64,000 bases of DNA from JAWXBK01 sp040878185 (GTDB lineage: Bacteria > Pseudomonadota > Alphaproteobacteria > Dongiales > Dongiaceae): the NCBI GenBank assembly GCA_040878185.1, contig JBBDMS010000026.1:1-64000 (forward strand), given 5' to 3'. The notes beneath the pieces were generated by a model that worked only from the letters and a program-made list of their open reading frames with translations, was not told the DNA's origin and did no database searches. Both the position numbers and the translations under genes were made by a program. Numbering within the stretch: position 1 is the stretch's first letter; every line of letters begins with the position of its first letter. Positions 1 through 7,836 of the stretch are shown here, one piece after another.

Positions 1-1107
1 TCGGACCAGCATCGCGGCTGGTTCCATTCCTCGCTGCTGGAATCCTGCGGCACGCGGGGTCGCGCGCCCTACGAAGCGGTGCTGACGCACGGTTTCGTGC
101 TCGACGAGCAGGGCCGCAAGATGTCGAAGTCGCTCGGCAACGTCATCTCGCCCCAGGAAGTGATGAAGACGCACGGCGCCGACATCCTCCGGCTCTGGGT
201 CGTCGCCTCCGATTATTCGGAAGACCTGCGCATCGGCGGCGAAATCCTCAAGCATCACGCCGATGCCTATCGGCGCTTCCGCAACACGTTCCGCTATCTG
301 CTCGGCGCGCTCGACGGGTTTTCCGAGAAGGAGCGCGTGGCCGAAGCGGAGATGCCCGAGCTCGAGCGCTGGGTACTGCATCGTTTGGCCGAAATCGACG
401 ACCAGCTCCGCCGGACGACGGGCGAATATGATTTTCACCATCTCTACACGGCACTGCATCAGTTCTGTGCCGTCGATCTCTCGGCTTTCTATTTCGACGT
501 GCGCAAGGATGCGCTCTATTGCGATCATCCCTCGAGCCTGCGCCGGCGTGCGGCCCGCACCGTACTCGATCATCTGTTCCGCTGCCTGACCGCCTGGCTC
601 GCCCCCATCCTCTGCTTTACCGCGGAAGAGGCATGGCTTGCACGACCGGGCATGAGTGCCGAATCCGAAAGCGTGCATCTGCGCCTCTTCCCCGAGATTC
701 CGGCCGCCTGGCGCGACGACGCGCTGGCGGCGAAATGGGAGCGGCTTCGACGCCTGCGCCGCGTCGTCACCGGCGCGATCGAACTGGAACGCGCGGCGAA
801 GCGGATTGGCTCGTCGCTGCAAGCCCATCCGGTGCTCTACGCGCCGGCCGAGGAATTCGCCGCGGTCGAGGATATCGACCTCGCGGAGCTCGGCATCACA
901 TCCTCGATCACGCTCAAGGCAGAGCCGGTGCCTGACGGCGCATTCACCTTGCCGGACGTGGCGGGTGTCGGCGTCGTGATCGGCACGGCCGAGGGCGAGA
1001 AATGCGGTCGCTGCTGGCGCGTCTTGCCCGAGGTCGGCACCGTGCCCGCGAATCCCGAGCTATGCGAACGCTGCATCGAGGCGGTCGCCGCGCTGGAGAC
1101 CGCCTGA
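1..1107 (+). CDS. ileS: Isoleucyl-tRNA synthetase, C-terminal part (5' end outside window)
   Basis: Class I aminoacyl-tRNA synthetase charging tRNA-Ile in the cytoplasm. The frame is open from base 1, so only the last 368 residues are present, roughly the C-terminal 40 percent of a protein usually near 940 residues. The KMSKS ATP-binding loop is at bases 118-132 and is followed by the anticodon-binding helical domain. The extreme C-terminus carries a CxxC...CxxC zinc knuckle (KCGRCW and LCERC), typical of bacterial IleS. lspA follows after 25 bases, a pairing common in Proteobacteria. Confidence 0.97.
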   Translation, partial: SDQHRGWFHSSLLESCGTRGRAPYEAVLTHGFVLDEQGRKMSKSLGNVISPQEVMKTHGADILRLWVVASDYSEDLRIGGEILKHHADAYRRFRNTFRYLLGALDGFSEKERVAEAEMPELERWVLHRLAEIDDQLRRTTGEYDFHHLYTALHQFCAVDLSAFYFDVRKDALYCDHPSSLRRRAARTVLDHLFRCLTAWLAPILCFTAEEAWLARPGMSAESESVHLRLFPEIPAAWRDDALAAKWERLRRLRRVVTGAIELERAAKRIGSSLQAHPVLYAPAEEFAAVEDIDLAELGITSSITLKAEPVPDGAFTLPDVAGVGVVIGTAEGEKCGRCWRVLPEVGTVPANPELCERCIEAVAALETA

Positions 1108-1132
1108 CGATGACATCGCGACCGCGCCGCGC

Positions 1133-1618
1133 ATGACGACGCCCCGCCGCATCGGATATCGCATCGGTCTGCCGGTCGCCATCCTCGTATTCGCCGCCGA
1201 TCAGGCGAGCAAGTTTCTGATGCTCGATGTCATGAGCCCGCCGCGCATCATCGAGGTGACCGGGTTCTTCAATCTGGTTCTGGCCTGGAATACTGGCGTC
1301 TCGTTTAGCCTGTTCAGCGGGTCGGGCGATCTCGGGCGCTGGCTGCTCTGCGGCATCGCCGTGGTGGTTTCCGTGGTTATTCTGATCTGGATGGGCCGGA
1401 GCGACCGGAAACTGCTGGCCGGCGGATTCGGCGCCATCGTGGGCGGCGCGCTCGGCAACGCGTTCGACCGCGTCATTCACGGTGCCGTTGTGGACTTTCT
1501 GGATTTCCATATCGCTGGCTGGCATTGGCCGGCCTTCAACCTGGCGGATAGCGCGATCACCCTGGGGGTAGTCGCCGTCCTGGCAGACGGCTTGTTCCGA
1601 CCGTCCCGCGCCGGGTAA
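1133..1618 (+). CDS. lspA: Lipoprotein signal peptidase (signal peptidase II)
   Basis: Inner-membrane aspartyl protease that cleaves the signal peptide of diacylglyceryl-modified prolipoproteins. At 161 residues it has family length, with four hydrophobic segments. The family motifs are visible: WNTGVSFSLF near residues 52-61, the first catalytic aspartate D121 in GAVVDFLDFH, and the second, D139, in FNLADSAI. The ATG at 1133 lies 25 bases after ileS, so the two are probably cotranscribed. The next gene encodes a lipoprotein that would be a substrate. Confidence 0.96.
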   Translation: MTTPRRIGYRIGLPVAILVFAADQASKFLMLDVMSPPRIIEVTGFFNLVLAWNTGVSFSLFSGSGDLGRWLLCGIAVVVSVVILIWMGRSDRKLLAGGFGAIVGGALGNAFDRVIHGAVVDFLDFHIAGWHWPAFNLADSAITLGVVAVLADGLFRPSRAG

Positions 1619-1644
1619 ACTGGGCGCCTTGCAGGGAGGTTGAG

Positions 1645-2232
1645 ATGCTGGGACGTCAGGCACTTGCCGCCGTTCTTCTCATCGGTCTGGGTAGCGGGCT
1701 CGCCGGTTGTCAGGGTGTGACCGAACAGTTCGGGCTGACCAAGACACCGCCCGACGAATTCGTGGTCTATGCGCGCGCGCCGCTGAGCGTACCGCCCGAT
1801 TTCGCCTTGCTGCCGCCCGAGCCGGGCGCGCCGCGACCGCAGGAGGCGACACCGCGCCAGCAGGCCGAAACCGCGCTCTATTCGAATTCCGGCACTTTCA
1901 CGACCGGCGGTGAACTCGTCGGCGGATCAACCGAAGTCAATCCGCAGTCGGTCGGCGAGCAGGCCTTCCTGCAGAGCGCCGGCGCGGACGGCATCGACCC
2001 GACGATCCGCTCGCTGGTCGATACCGAGAACGCGACGCTGGCCGAACAGAGCACGACCTTCACCGATACGCTGGTCTTCTGGCGCGATCCGCAGCCGTAC
2101 GGCACGGTCGTCGATCCGGCCGCGGAACAGCAGCGCATCCAGGAGAACGCTGCCCTCGGCGTGCCGATGAGTACCGGCGAAACGCCGATCATCGAGCGCA
2201 AGGAGAAGGGCATTCTCGAGGACGTGTTCTGA
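1645..2232 (+). CDS. DUF3035 (BamF-like) outer-membrane lipoprotein
   Basis: 195-residue predicted lipoprotein. A hydrophobic N-terminus ends in the lipobox GLAGC, with Cys22 as the lipidation site. The next part, PPDEFVVYARAPLSVPPDFALLPP, is the signature stretch of the alphaproteobacterial DUF3035 family (given here in two pieces: PPDEFVVYARAPL and SVPPDFALLPP). Family members have been described as an extra subunit (BamF) of the beta-barrel assembly machine; the role here is inferred from the family. A good ribosome site (AGGGAGG) precedes the ATG. The position after lspA and before two M16 peptidases is a conserved alphaproteobacterial order as far as I recall. Confidence 0.85.
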   Translation: MLGRQALAAVLLIGLGSGLAGCQGVTEQFGLTKTPPDEFVVYARAPLSVPPDFALLPPEPGAPRPQEATPRQQAETALYSNSGTFTTGGELVGGSTEVNPQSVGEQAFLQSAGADGIDPTIRSLVDTENATLAEQSTTFTDTLVFWRDPQPYGTVVDPAAEQQRIQENAALGVPMSTGETPIIERKEKGILEDVF

Positions 2233-2382
2233 TCGTTCTTGCGGTTCGGGTCTCTCGTAAATACCGGGTATCGCGCCCGTTCCGCGTGACGGTGCCATGA
2301 CGGCGCCGTGCCGCATTGCATCTGCGGCGCGCACCCCCATATGGTCCCCGCTTTGTCCTGGTGGTCTGCTGCCGGAGGTTCC

Positions 2383-3744
2383 ATGCGCCGCGTTCTGCCC
2401 GCCCTTCTGACGGCCGCCCTTGCCGTTGCCGCGCCGATGCTGGCCGCGCCGATGCTGGCGACGGGGGCCCGCGCGGCTGTCTTCGAACCGACGGTCTTCA
2501 CGCTCGACAACGGACTTCAGGTTGTCGTCGTCGAGAATCACCGCGCGCCGGTCGTGACGCACATGGTCTGGTATCGTGTCGGCGCCGCCGACGAATTACC
2601 GGGCAAATCCGGTATCGCGCATTTCCTTGAGCATCTCATGTTCCGCGGCACGGATGCCCATGCGCCGGGCGAGTTCTCGCAGATCGTGTCGCGGCTCGGC
2701 GGCGAGGAAAACGCCTTCACGATGCAGGACGCGACCGCCTATTTCCAATCGGTCGCGGTCGAGCATCTCGATACGGTGATGGCGCTCGAAGCCGACCGCA
2801 TGGTCAACCTTCATCTCAGCGATCCGATCGTGCTGGCCGAACGCGACGTCATCATCGAAGAACGCCATCAGCGGGTCGATAACGATCCCGGCTCGCGGCT
2901 CAGTGAAATGATGCGTGCCTCGCTCTATCTGCATCATCCCTACGGCACGCCGATCATCGGCTGGGAACATGAAATGTCGGCGCTGACGCCCGACGATGCG
3001 CGGACCTTCTACGATCGCTGGTACGCGCCGAACAACGCGATCCTCGTCGTATCGGGCGATGTGACGCCCGATCAGATTCGCGCGATGGCGGAAAAGCATT
3101 ACGGGCCGATTCCCGCGGGCGACGTACCGGAGCGGGTTCGCCTCGAGGAACCGAATCAGACCGCGCCGCGCCGCGTCGTTCTGGCGAGCGCCGATGTCGA
3201 GCAGCCTTCCTGGAGTCGCCTCTATCTGGCGCCCAGTTATCACGCCGGCGCATCCGAGCATGCTTATGCGCTGCAGGTGCTGGCCGAAATCGTCGGCGAA
3301 GACAGCACGAGCCGGCTTTATCGCGACCTGGTCATCGACCGGAAGATCGCCGCCTTCGCGGGGGCCGGCTATTCGCCCTCGACCTACGATCTCGGCTATT
3401 TCTCGTTCTATGTCGTGCCGATGCCCGATGCGGACATGGCGACCATCGAAGCGGCGATCGATGTCAGTATCGCCGATCTGCTGCAGAACGGCGTGACCGA
3501 TGCCGAAGTCGCGCAGGCGATCCATCGTTTGCAGGCATCCGCCATCAAGGCGCGCGACAGTCTCTCCGGCCCGGCGCAATTGTTCGGCCGCGCGCTGACC
3601 GCCGGCCAGGCGATCGAGGACGTCGAAGATTGGCCCGAACGCATCGGGGCCGTGACCGCCGAGGCGGTGCTGTCGGCCGCGCGCGAGGTTCTGATGCTCG
3701 ACCGTTCCGTCACCGGCCTGCTTCTGACAAAACCGGCAAGCTGA
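2383..3744 (+). CDS. Periplasmic M16 family zinc peptidase, catalytic member of a pair
   Basis: 453-residue insulinase/pitrilysin-type metallopeptidase. I chose the ATG at 2383 because CGGAGG lies 5 bases upstream and the protein then begins with a clean signal peptide (MRRVLPALLTAALAVAAP). The inverted zinc motif HFLEH is at residues 80-84, and the downstream glutamate ligand is probably in the VIIEERHQR segment near residue 160. The signal peptide contains a 15-bp tandem duplication that encodes AAPML twice. The gene is followed after 11 bases by a second M16 gene lacking the zinc motif, so the two probably form one heterodimeric peptidase, as in mitochondrial processing peptidases. Confidence 0.93.
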   Translation: MRRVLPALLTAALAVAAPMLAAPMLATGARAAVFEPTVFTLDNGLQVVVVENHRAPVVTHMVWYRVGAADELPGKSGIAHFLEHLMFRGTDAHAPGEFSQIVSRLGGEENAFTMQDATAYFQSVAVEHLDTVMALEADRMVNLHLSDPIVLAERDVIIEERHQRVDNDPGSRLSEMMRASLYLHHPYGTPIIGWEHEMSALTPDDARTFYDRWYAPNNAILVVSGDVTPDQIRAMAEKHYGPIPAGDVPERVRLEEPNQTAPRRVVLASADVEQPSWSRLYLAPSYHAGASEHAYALQVLAEIVGEDSTSRLYRDLVIDRKIAAFAGAGYSPSTYDLGYFSFYVVPMPDADMATIEAAIDVSIADLLQNGVTDAEVAQAIHRLQASAIKARDSLSGPAQLFGRALTAGQAIEDVEDWPERIGAVTAEAVLSAAREVLMLDRSVTGLLLTKPAS

Positions 3745-3755
3745 TCGGAACCGGA

Positions 3756-5090
3756 ATGAACCGCATACATCTTCGCAGCCTCTGCCTCGCCGCCGCGCTT
3801 GCCGTCGGCACCGGATTTTCGGCATCCGCCTTCGAGATCGAGCCGGTCGTCAGCCCCGGTGGGATCGAGGCCTGGCTGGTCGAAGATCCCTCGGTGCCGC
3901 TGACCTCGATTTCCTTCGCATTCCGTGGCGGGAGTGCCACCGACCCCGAAGGGCAGGAGGGGCTGGCCGAGTTCGTTGGGGGGCTACTGAACGAAGGGGC
4001 CGGCGAGCTCGATTCCCAGGAATTCCAGAATCGCATTGCTGATCTCTCGATCGATCTCGAATTCAGCGCCGGCCGCGACGAGTTCCGCGGTTCGATCCGC
4101 ATGCTGACCGAGAACGCCGACGAGGCAATCGACCTGTTGCATCTCGCGCTCACCGAGCCGCGATTCGACGAAGACGCGGTCGAACGGATTCGCGGCCAGC
4201 TTCTGACGGTGCTGGCGACCAATGCGACGGACCCTGGCGAAATCGCCTCGCGGACCTGGCGCGAAACCGCCTTTCCGGATCACCCCTATGGGCGGCCACC
4301 GGAAGGCACGCCGCAAACCATCGCACAGCTCGGCGCCGACGATTTCCGCGGTTTCGTCAGCCGGCATTTCGCGCGCGACAACCTCGTGGTCGGCGTCGTC
4401 GGCGACATCGATGCGGCTACGCTCGGCCCCATTCTCGATCGGCTGTTCGGCGATCTGCCGGCGACGGCCGATCTGCCGGCGATTCCCGAAACTGCGCCGG
4501 CTGGGGCAGGACGCGTGCTCGTCGTCGAACGGCCGATTCCGCAGAGCGTGGTGATCTATGGCGGGCCCGCGATCAAGCGCGACGATCCGGATTTTTACAC
4601 CGCGGCGATTCTGCTGGAAGCGGTCGGCGGCGGGTTTGGCTCGAGGCTTACCGAATCGGTGCGTGAAGAGCGCGGTCTCGCTTATTCGGTGGGCGCCAGT
4701 CTGTCGACCTACGAGCATGTCGGCCTGGTGCTCGGCCAGGCTGGTACCCGCAACGAGCGGGTCGCCGAAATGATCGCGCTGATCAACGAGGCTTTCGCCG
4801 ATGTGGCGGCGAACGGTCTGACGGACGACGAGATTGCCGATGCGCGCAGCTATATCGTGGGCTCGTACCCGCTGCGCATGACCTCGAGCATGTCGACCGC
4901 CGGTGCGCTGATTTCGATCCAGCTCGCCGGGCTGCCGATCGACTATATCGAACGCCGTGCCGAATTATTCGGTGCGGTCACGGCCGAGGACATCAAGCGC
5001 GTGGCAGCGCGGCTGCTCGATCCGGCCAACATGCTCTATGTCGTGGTCGGAACGCCGGTCGGCGTCGAAGGCGAGATCCAGGCGAACTAG
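3756..5090 (+). CDS. M16-like peptidase, non-catalytic partner
   Basis: 444-residue secreted M16-fold protein starting at the ATG at 3756 with a signal peptide ending near ASAFE. Where active members carry HxxEH, this protein reads AEFVGGLLNEGAG, so no zinc site is present. The C-terminal half keeps the family segment RGLAYSVGA, in which Arg and Tyr bind substrate in active pairs. Family knowledge says such inactive chains complete the active chamber of a heterodimer. The tandem position after the active gene supports that role. Substrate unknown. Confidence 0.9.
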   Translation: MNRIHLRSLCLAAALAVGTGFSASAFEIEPVVSPGGIEAWLVEDPSVPLTSISFAFRGGSATDPEGQEGLAEFVGGLLNEGAGELDSQEFQNRIADLSIDLEFSAGRDEFRGSIRMLTENADEAIDLLHLALTEPRFDEDAVERIRGQLLTVLATNATDPGEIASRTWRETAFPDHPYGRPPEGTPQTIAQLGADDFRGFVSRHFARDNLVVGVVGDIDAATLGPILDRLFGDLPATADLPAIPETAPAGAGRVLVVERPIPQSVVIYGGPAIKRDDPDFYTAAILLEAVGGGFGSRLTESVREERGLAYSVGASLSTYEHVGLVLGQAGTRNERVAEMIALINEAFADVAANGLTDDEIADARSYIVGSYPLRMTSSMSTAGALISIQLAGLPIDYIERRAELFGAVTAEDIKRVAARLLDPANMLYVVVGTPVGVEGEIQAN

Positions 5091-5098
5091 GCGCCGGC

Positions 5099-5154
5099 GG
5101 CGCGGATCGCCGCTTCCCGCGGACCATCCGAAAGAGCCGGGATCCGCGCCTTTT
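5099..5154 (+). terminator. Terminator-like hairpin after the M16 pair
   Basis: Arms GGCGCGGATC (5099-5108) and GATCCGCGCC (5141-5150) are perfect complements and are followed directly by TTTT. The 32-base loop contains a smaller hairpin. It lies between the M16 pair and mutL. The short T run makes it a moderate rather than strong candidate. Confidence 0.5.
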
Positions 5155-5198
5155 GGTGCTGCATCGTTTCGCTCGCCACCCTCTGCTATTCTGCCGCC

Positions 5199-7040
5199 AT
5201 GCCGATTCGCCTGTTGCCGCCGGCCCTGGTCAACCGCATCGCCGCGGGCGAGGTGGTCGAACGCCCGGCCTCCGCCGTCAAGGAACTGGTCGAGAATGCG
5301 ATCGACGCCGATGCGCGTCGCATCGAGATTGTGCTGCGCGAAGGCGGGCGCAGCCTGATCGTGGTCCGGGACGACGGCGAGGGCATGACCTCGGACGAGC
5401 TCGCGCTGGCGATCGAACGGCACGCGACCTCGAAATTGCCCGACGACGATCTGGTTCATATCCGGACGCTCGGTTTCCGCGGCGAAGCGCTGCCCTCGAT
5501 CGGTGCGGTCAGCCGGCTTTCGATCACCAGCCGCAAGCGCGGCAGCAAGGAAGCCTGGACGGTCGCGGTCGAAGGCGGCACGCGCAATCCGGTGGTGCCC
5601 GCGGCCCTGGGCGACGGCACGCGGATCGAGGTGCGCGATCTTTTCTTTGCGACGCCGGCCCGACTTAAATTCCTCAAGGCGCCGCGCACCGAACTCGGGC
5701 ATGCCGAAGAAGCGATCGAGCGGCTCGCGATGGCGCATCCCGGCATCGCCTTCAGCCTCGAGGACGAGGCGCGCACATTGTTGCGCCTCGAGGCGGCGGA
5801 CGAAGATCTGCTCGGCGATCCGGCGGCGGCACAGTTGAAGCGGCTCGGCGATATCATGGGCCGCGAGTTTGCCGACAATGCCGTGCCGGTCATGGCCGAG
5901 CGGGAAGAACTGCGTCTCACCGGTTATGCCGGGCTGCCGACGCTCAACCGCGCCAACAGCGCGCAGCAATTCCTCTTCGTCAATGGACGGCCCGTGCGCG
6001 ATCGCCTGCTGTTTGGAGCCGTGCGCGGCGCCTATAGCGATTTCCTGGCCGGTGATCGCCATCCCATGCTGGCGCTGTTTCTCGACATGCCGGCCGAGCA
6101 GGTCGACATGAACGTGCATCCGGCCAAGACCGAAGTGCGGTTCCGCGATCCGGGTCTGGTCCGCGGGCTCATTGTCGGGGCATTGAAACACGCGCTCGCC
6201 GGTGCCGGCCATCGTGCCGCGACCACGGTTGCAGAGATGGCGCTCGGCCGCGCCCGCGTGGAGGGCCAGGCGGGCGGCCAGGGAGGCGGATTGCCCTGGC
6301 AGCATCAGCCGCAGGGTGGGCGGATCTCGCCGCGGCTCGCCGAGCGCAACGCGGCGGCCTGGGCACCGCTGACCGGCGACGGGCGTTCGGCGTTCTACGG
6401 GTTCGACCAGCCTTCGGCACGCGGCATGGATTCCGGACCGGCCGAGACCGCAATGCAGGCGCATCCGCTGGGTGCTGCCCGCGCGCAACTGCACGAGACC
6501 TATGTGGTGGCGCAGACCGCCGATGGAATCATCATCGTCGACCAGCATGCGGCGCATGAGCGGCTGGTCTATGAACGCATGAAGGAGGCGCTCGCGGCCA
6601 AGGGTGTGGCGCGGCAGGCGCTGCTGATCCCGGAAGTCGTCGAGCTCGACGAGGCGGCGGCCGAGCGGTTGGCGGGGCGCGCCGGCGAACTCGCGGAACT
6701 CGGTCTCGTGCTGGAAGCGTTCGGCACCGGCGCCGTCGTGGTGCGCGAGGTGCCGGCGCTGCTCGGCCAGGTCGACGCCAAAGGGCTGATCCAGGATCTC
6801 GCCGACGAACTGGCCGAGCTTGGCGATGCCGCCAGCCTCAAGGAACGGCTCGGCGATGTCTGCGGCACCATGGCCTGCCATGGCAGCGTGCGCGCCGGCC
6901 GCCGGCTCACGGTCGAAGAGATGAACGCGCTGCTGCGCCAGATGGAGGCGACGCCGCATTCCGGCCAGTGCAATCACGGCCGCCCGACCTATGTCGAACT
7001 CAAGCTTACCGACATCGAGAAGCTGTTCGGCCGGCGCTAG
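5199..7040 (+). CDS. mutL: DNA mismatch repair protein MutL, endonuclease type
   Basis: 613-residue MutL. The N-terminal GHKL ATPase shows AAGEVVERPASAVKELVENA (residues about 15-34), DDGEGM and TLGFRGEAL. The C-terminal domain carries the nicking-endonuclease motif DQHAxxExxxxE as DQHAAHERLVYE from residue 448, and further metal-site segments CHGSVRAGRR and GQCNHGRPTY. This matches bacteria that lack MutH and use MutL itself to nick DNA. A variable Gly/Gln-rich linker lies between the domains. The ATG at 5199 gives the standard family start MPIRLLPPALVNRIAAGE. The gene stands alone between a hairpin and the urease genes. Confidence 0.97.
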   Translation: MPIRLLPPALVNRIAAGEVVERPASAVKELVENAIDADARRIEIVLREGGRSLIVVRDDGEGMTSDELALAIERHATSKLPDDDLVHIRTLGFRGEALPSIGAVSRLSITSRKRGSKEAWTVAVEGGTRNPVVPAALGDGTRIEVRDLFFATPARLKFLKAPRTELGHAEEAIERLAMAHPGIAFSLEDEARTLLRLEAADEDLLGDPAAAQLKRLGDIMGREFADNAVPVMAEREELRLTGYAGLPTLNRANSAQQFLFVNGRPVRDRLLFGAVRGAYSDFLAGDRHPMLALFLDMPAEQVDMNVHPAKTEVRFRDPGLVRGLIVGALKHALAGAGHRAATTVAEMALGRARVEGQAGGQGGGLPWQHQPQGGRISPRLAERNAAAWAPLTGDGRSAFYGFDQPSARGMDSGPAETAMQAHPLGAARAQLHETYVVAQTADGIIIVDQHAAHERLVYERMKEALAAKGVARQALLIPEVVELDEAAAERLAGRAGELAELGLVLEAFGTGAVVVREVPALLGQVDAKGLIQDLADELAELGDAASLKERLGDVCGTMACHGSVRAGRRLTVEEMNALLRQMEATPHSGQCNHGRPTYVELKLTDIEKLFGRR

Positions 7041-7137
7041 GCGTCATCTCCCATCGTTTCCCCGTTGCGCCCGCCCGCGTGCCCCCTGTGGAACGCGGCG
7101 TGATAGGCTCGGCTGACGCCTGAGAGGGAGAACGATC

Positions 7138-7836
7138 ATGCTGCTGACGCCGACCGAAATGGAACGCCTCACCATCTTCACCGCAGCCGAACTGGCGCGC
7201 CGCCGCCGCGGGCGCGGTCAGAAGCTCAATCACCCCGAAGCGATCGCGTTCATCGCCGACGAGTTGCTCGAAGCGGCGCGCGACGGGCAGACGCTGGCCG
7301 CGGTCATGTCGCTCGGCGCGACATTGCTGACAACTGACGATGTGCTGCCGGGTGTTGCCACGCTCATACCGTTGCTGACGGTCGAGGGACAGTTTCTCGA
7401 CGGGCCGAAAATGATCGCGGTGCATGAGCCGATTCGTCCCGGCAAGCAGGCCGTGGCGGCAGGACCGCGGCCCGGCGAAGTGCTGACGGCGGACGGCGAT
7501 ATCGAGATCAACGCGGGCCGTGCGCGCGCGACGATCCTCGTGCTCAACACCGGCGACCGCCCGATCCAGGTCGCGAGTCACTTCCACTTCTTCGAGGCCA
7601 ACAGGGAATTGCGGTTCGATCGCGCGGCGTCGTTCGGGATGCGCCTCGATGTGATGGCGGGCGCGGTCGCGCGCTTCGAGCCGGGCGAATCGAAAGAGGT
7701 GGCATTGGTCGCGATCGGCGGCAGCGGCGATATCACCGGGCTCAACAATCTGACCGAGGGCTCGATCCACGATCCCGCGATCCGGCAGGCGGCGCTCGCC
7801 AACGCGAAGGCCCGCGGCTATCTGGGAGCAATGTGA
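7138..7836 (+). CDS. ureAB: Urease gamma-beta fusion subunit
   Basis: 232-residue fusion of the two small urease subunits, the arrangement seen in Helicobacter UreA and in some second ureases of other bacteria. Residues 1-100 are gamma-like (LTPTEMERLTIFTAAELARR, KLNHPEAIAFIADELLEAARDG). Residues from about 105 on are beta-like (GEVLTADGDIEINAGR, VASHFHFFEAN). With UreC it would hydrolyse urea to ammonia and carbamate. RBS GAGAGGGAGAA precedes the ATG. The stop overlaps the ureC start, so translation is probably coupled. No UreD, E, F, G or H gene, nickel transporter or urea transporter is visible in the window. Confidence 0.95.
   Translation: MLLTPTEMERLTIFTAAELARRRRGRGQKLNHPEAIAFIADELLEAARDGQTLAAVMSLGATLLTTDDVLPGVATLIPLLTVEGQFLDGPKMIAVHEPIRPGKQAVAAGPRPGEVLTADGDIEINAGRARATILVLNTGDRPIQVASHFHFFEANRELRFDRAASFGMRLDVMAGAVARFEPGESKEVALVAIGGSGDITGLNNLTEGSIHDPAIRQAALANAKARGYLGAM

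Noticed and set aside
4965..6977. 670-codon leftward open frame opposite mutL
   Set aside because: Antisense shadow of MutL; His/Arg/Gln-rich translation without any motif.
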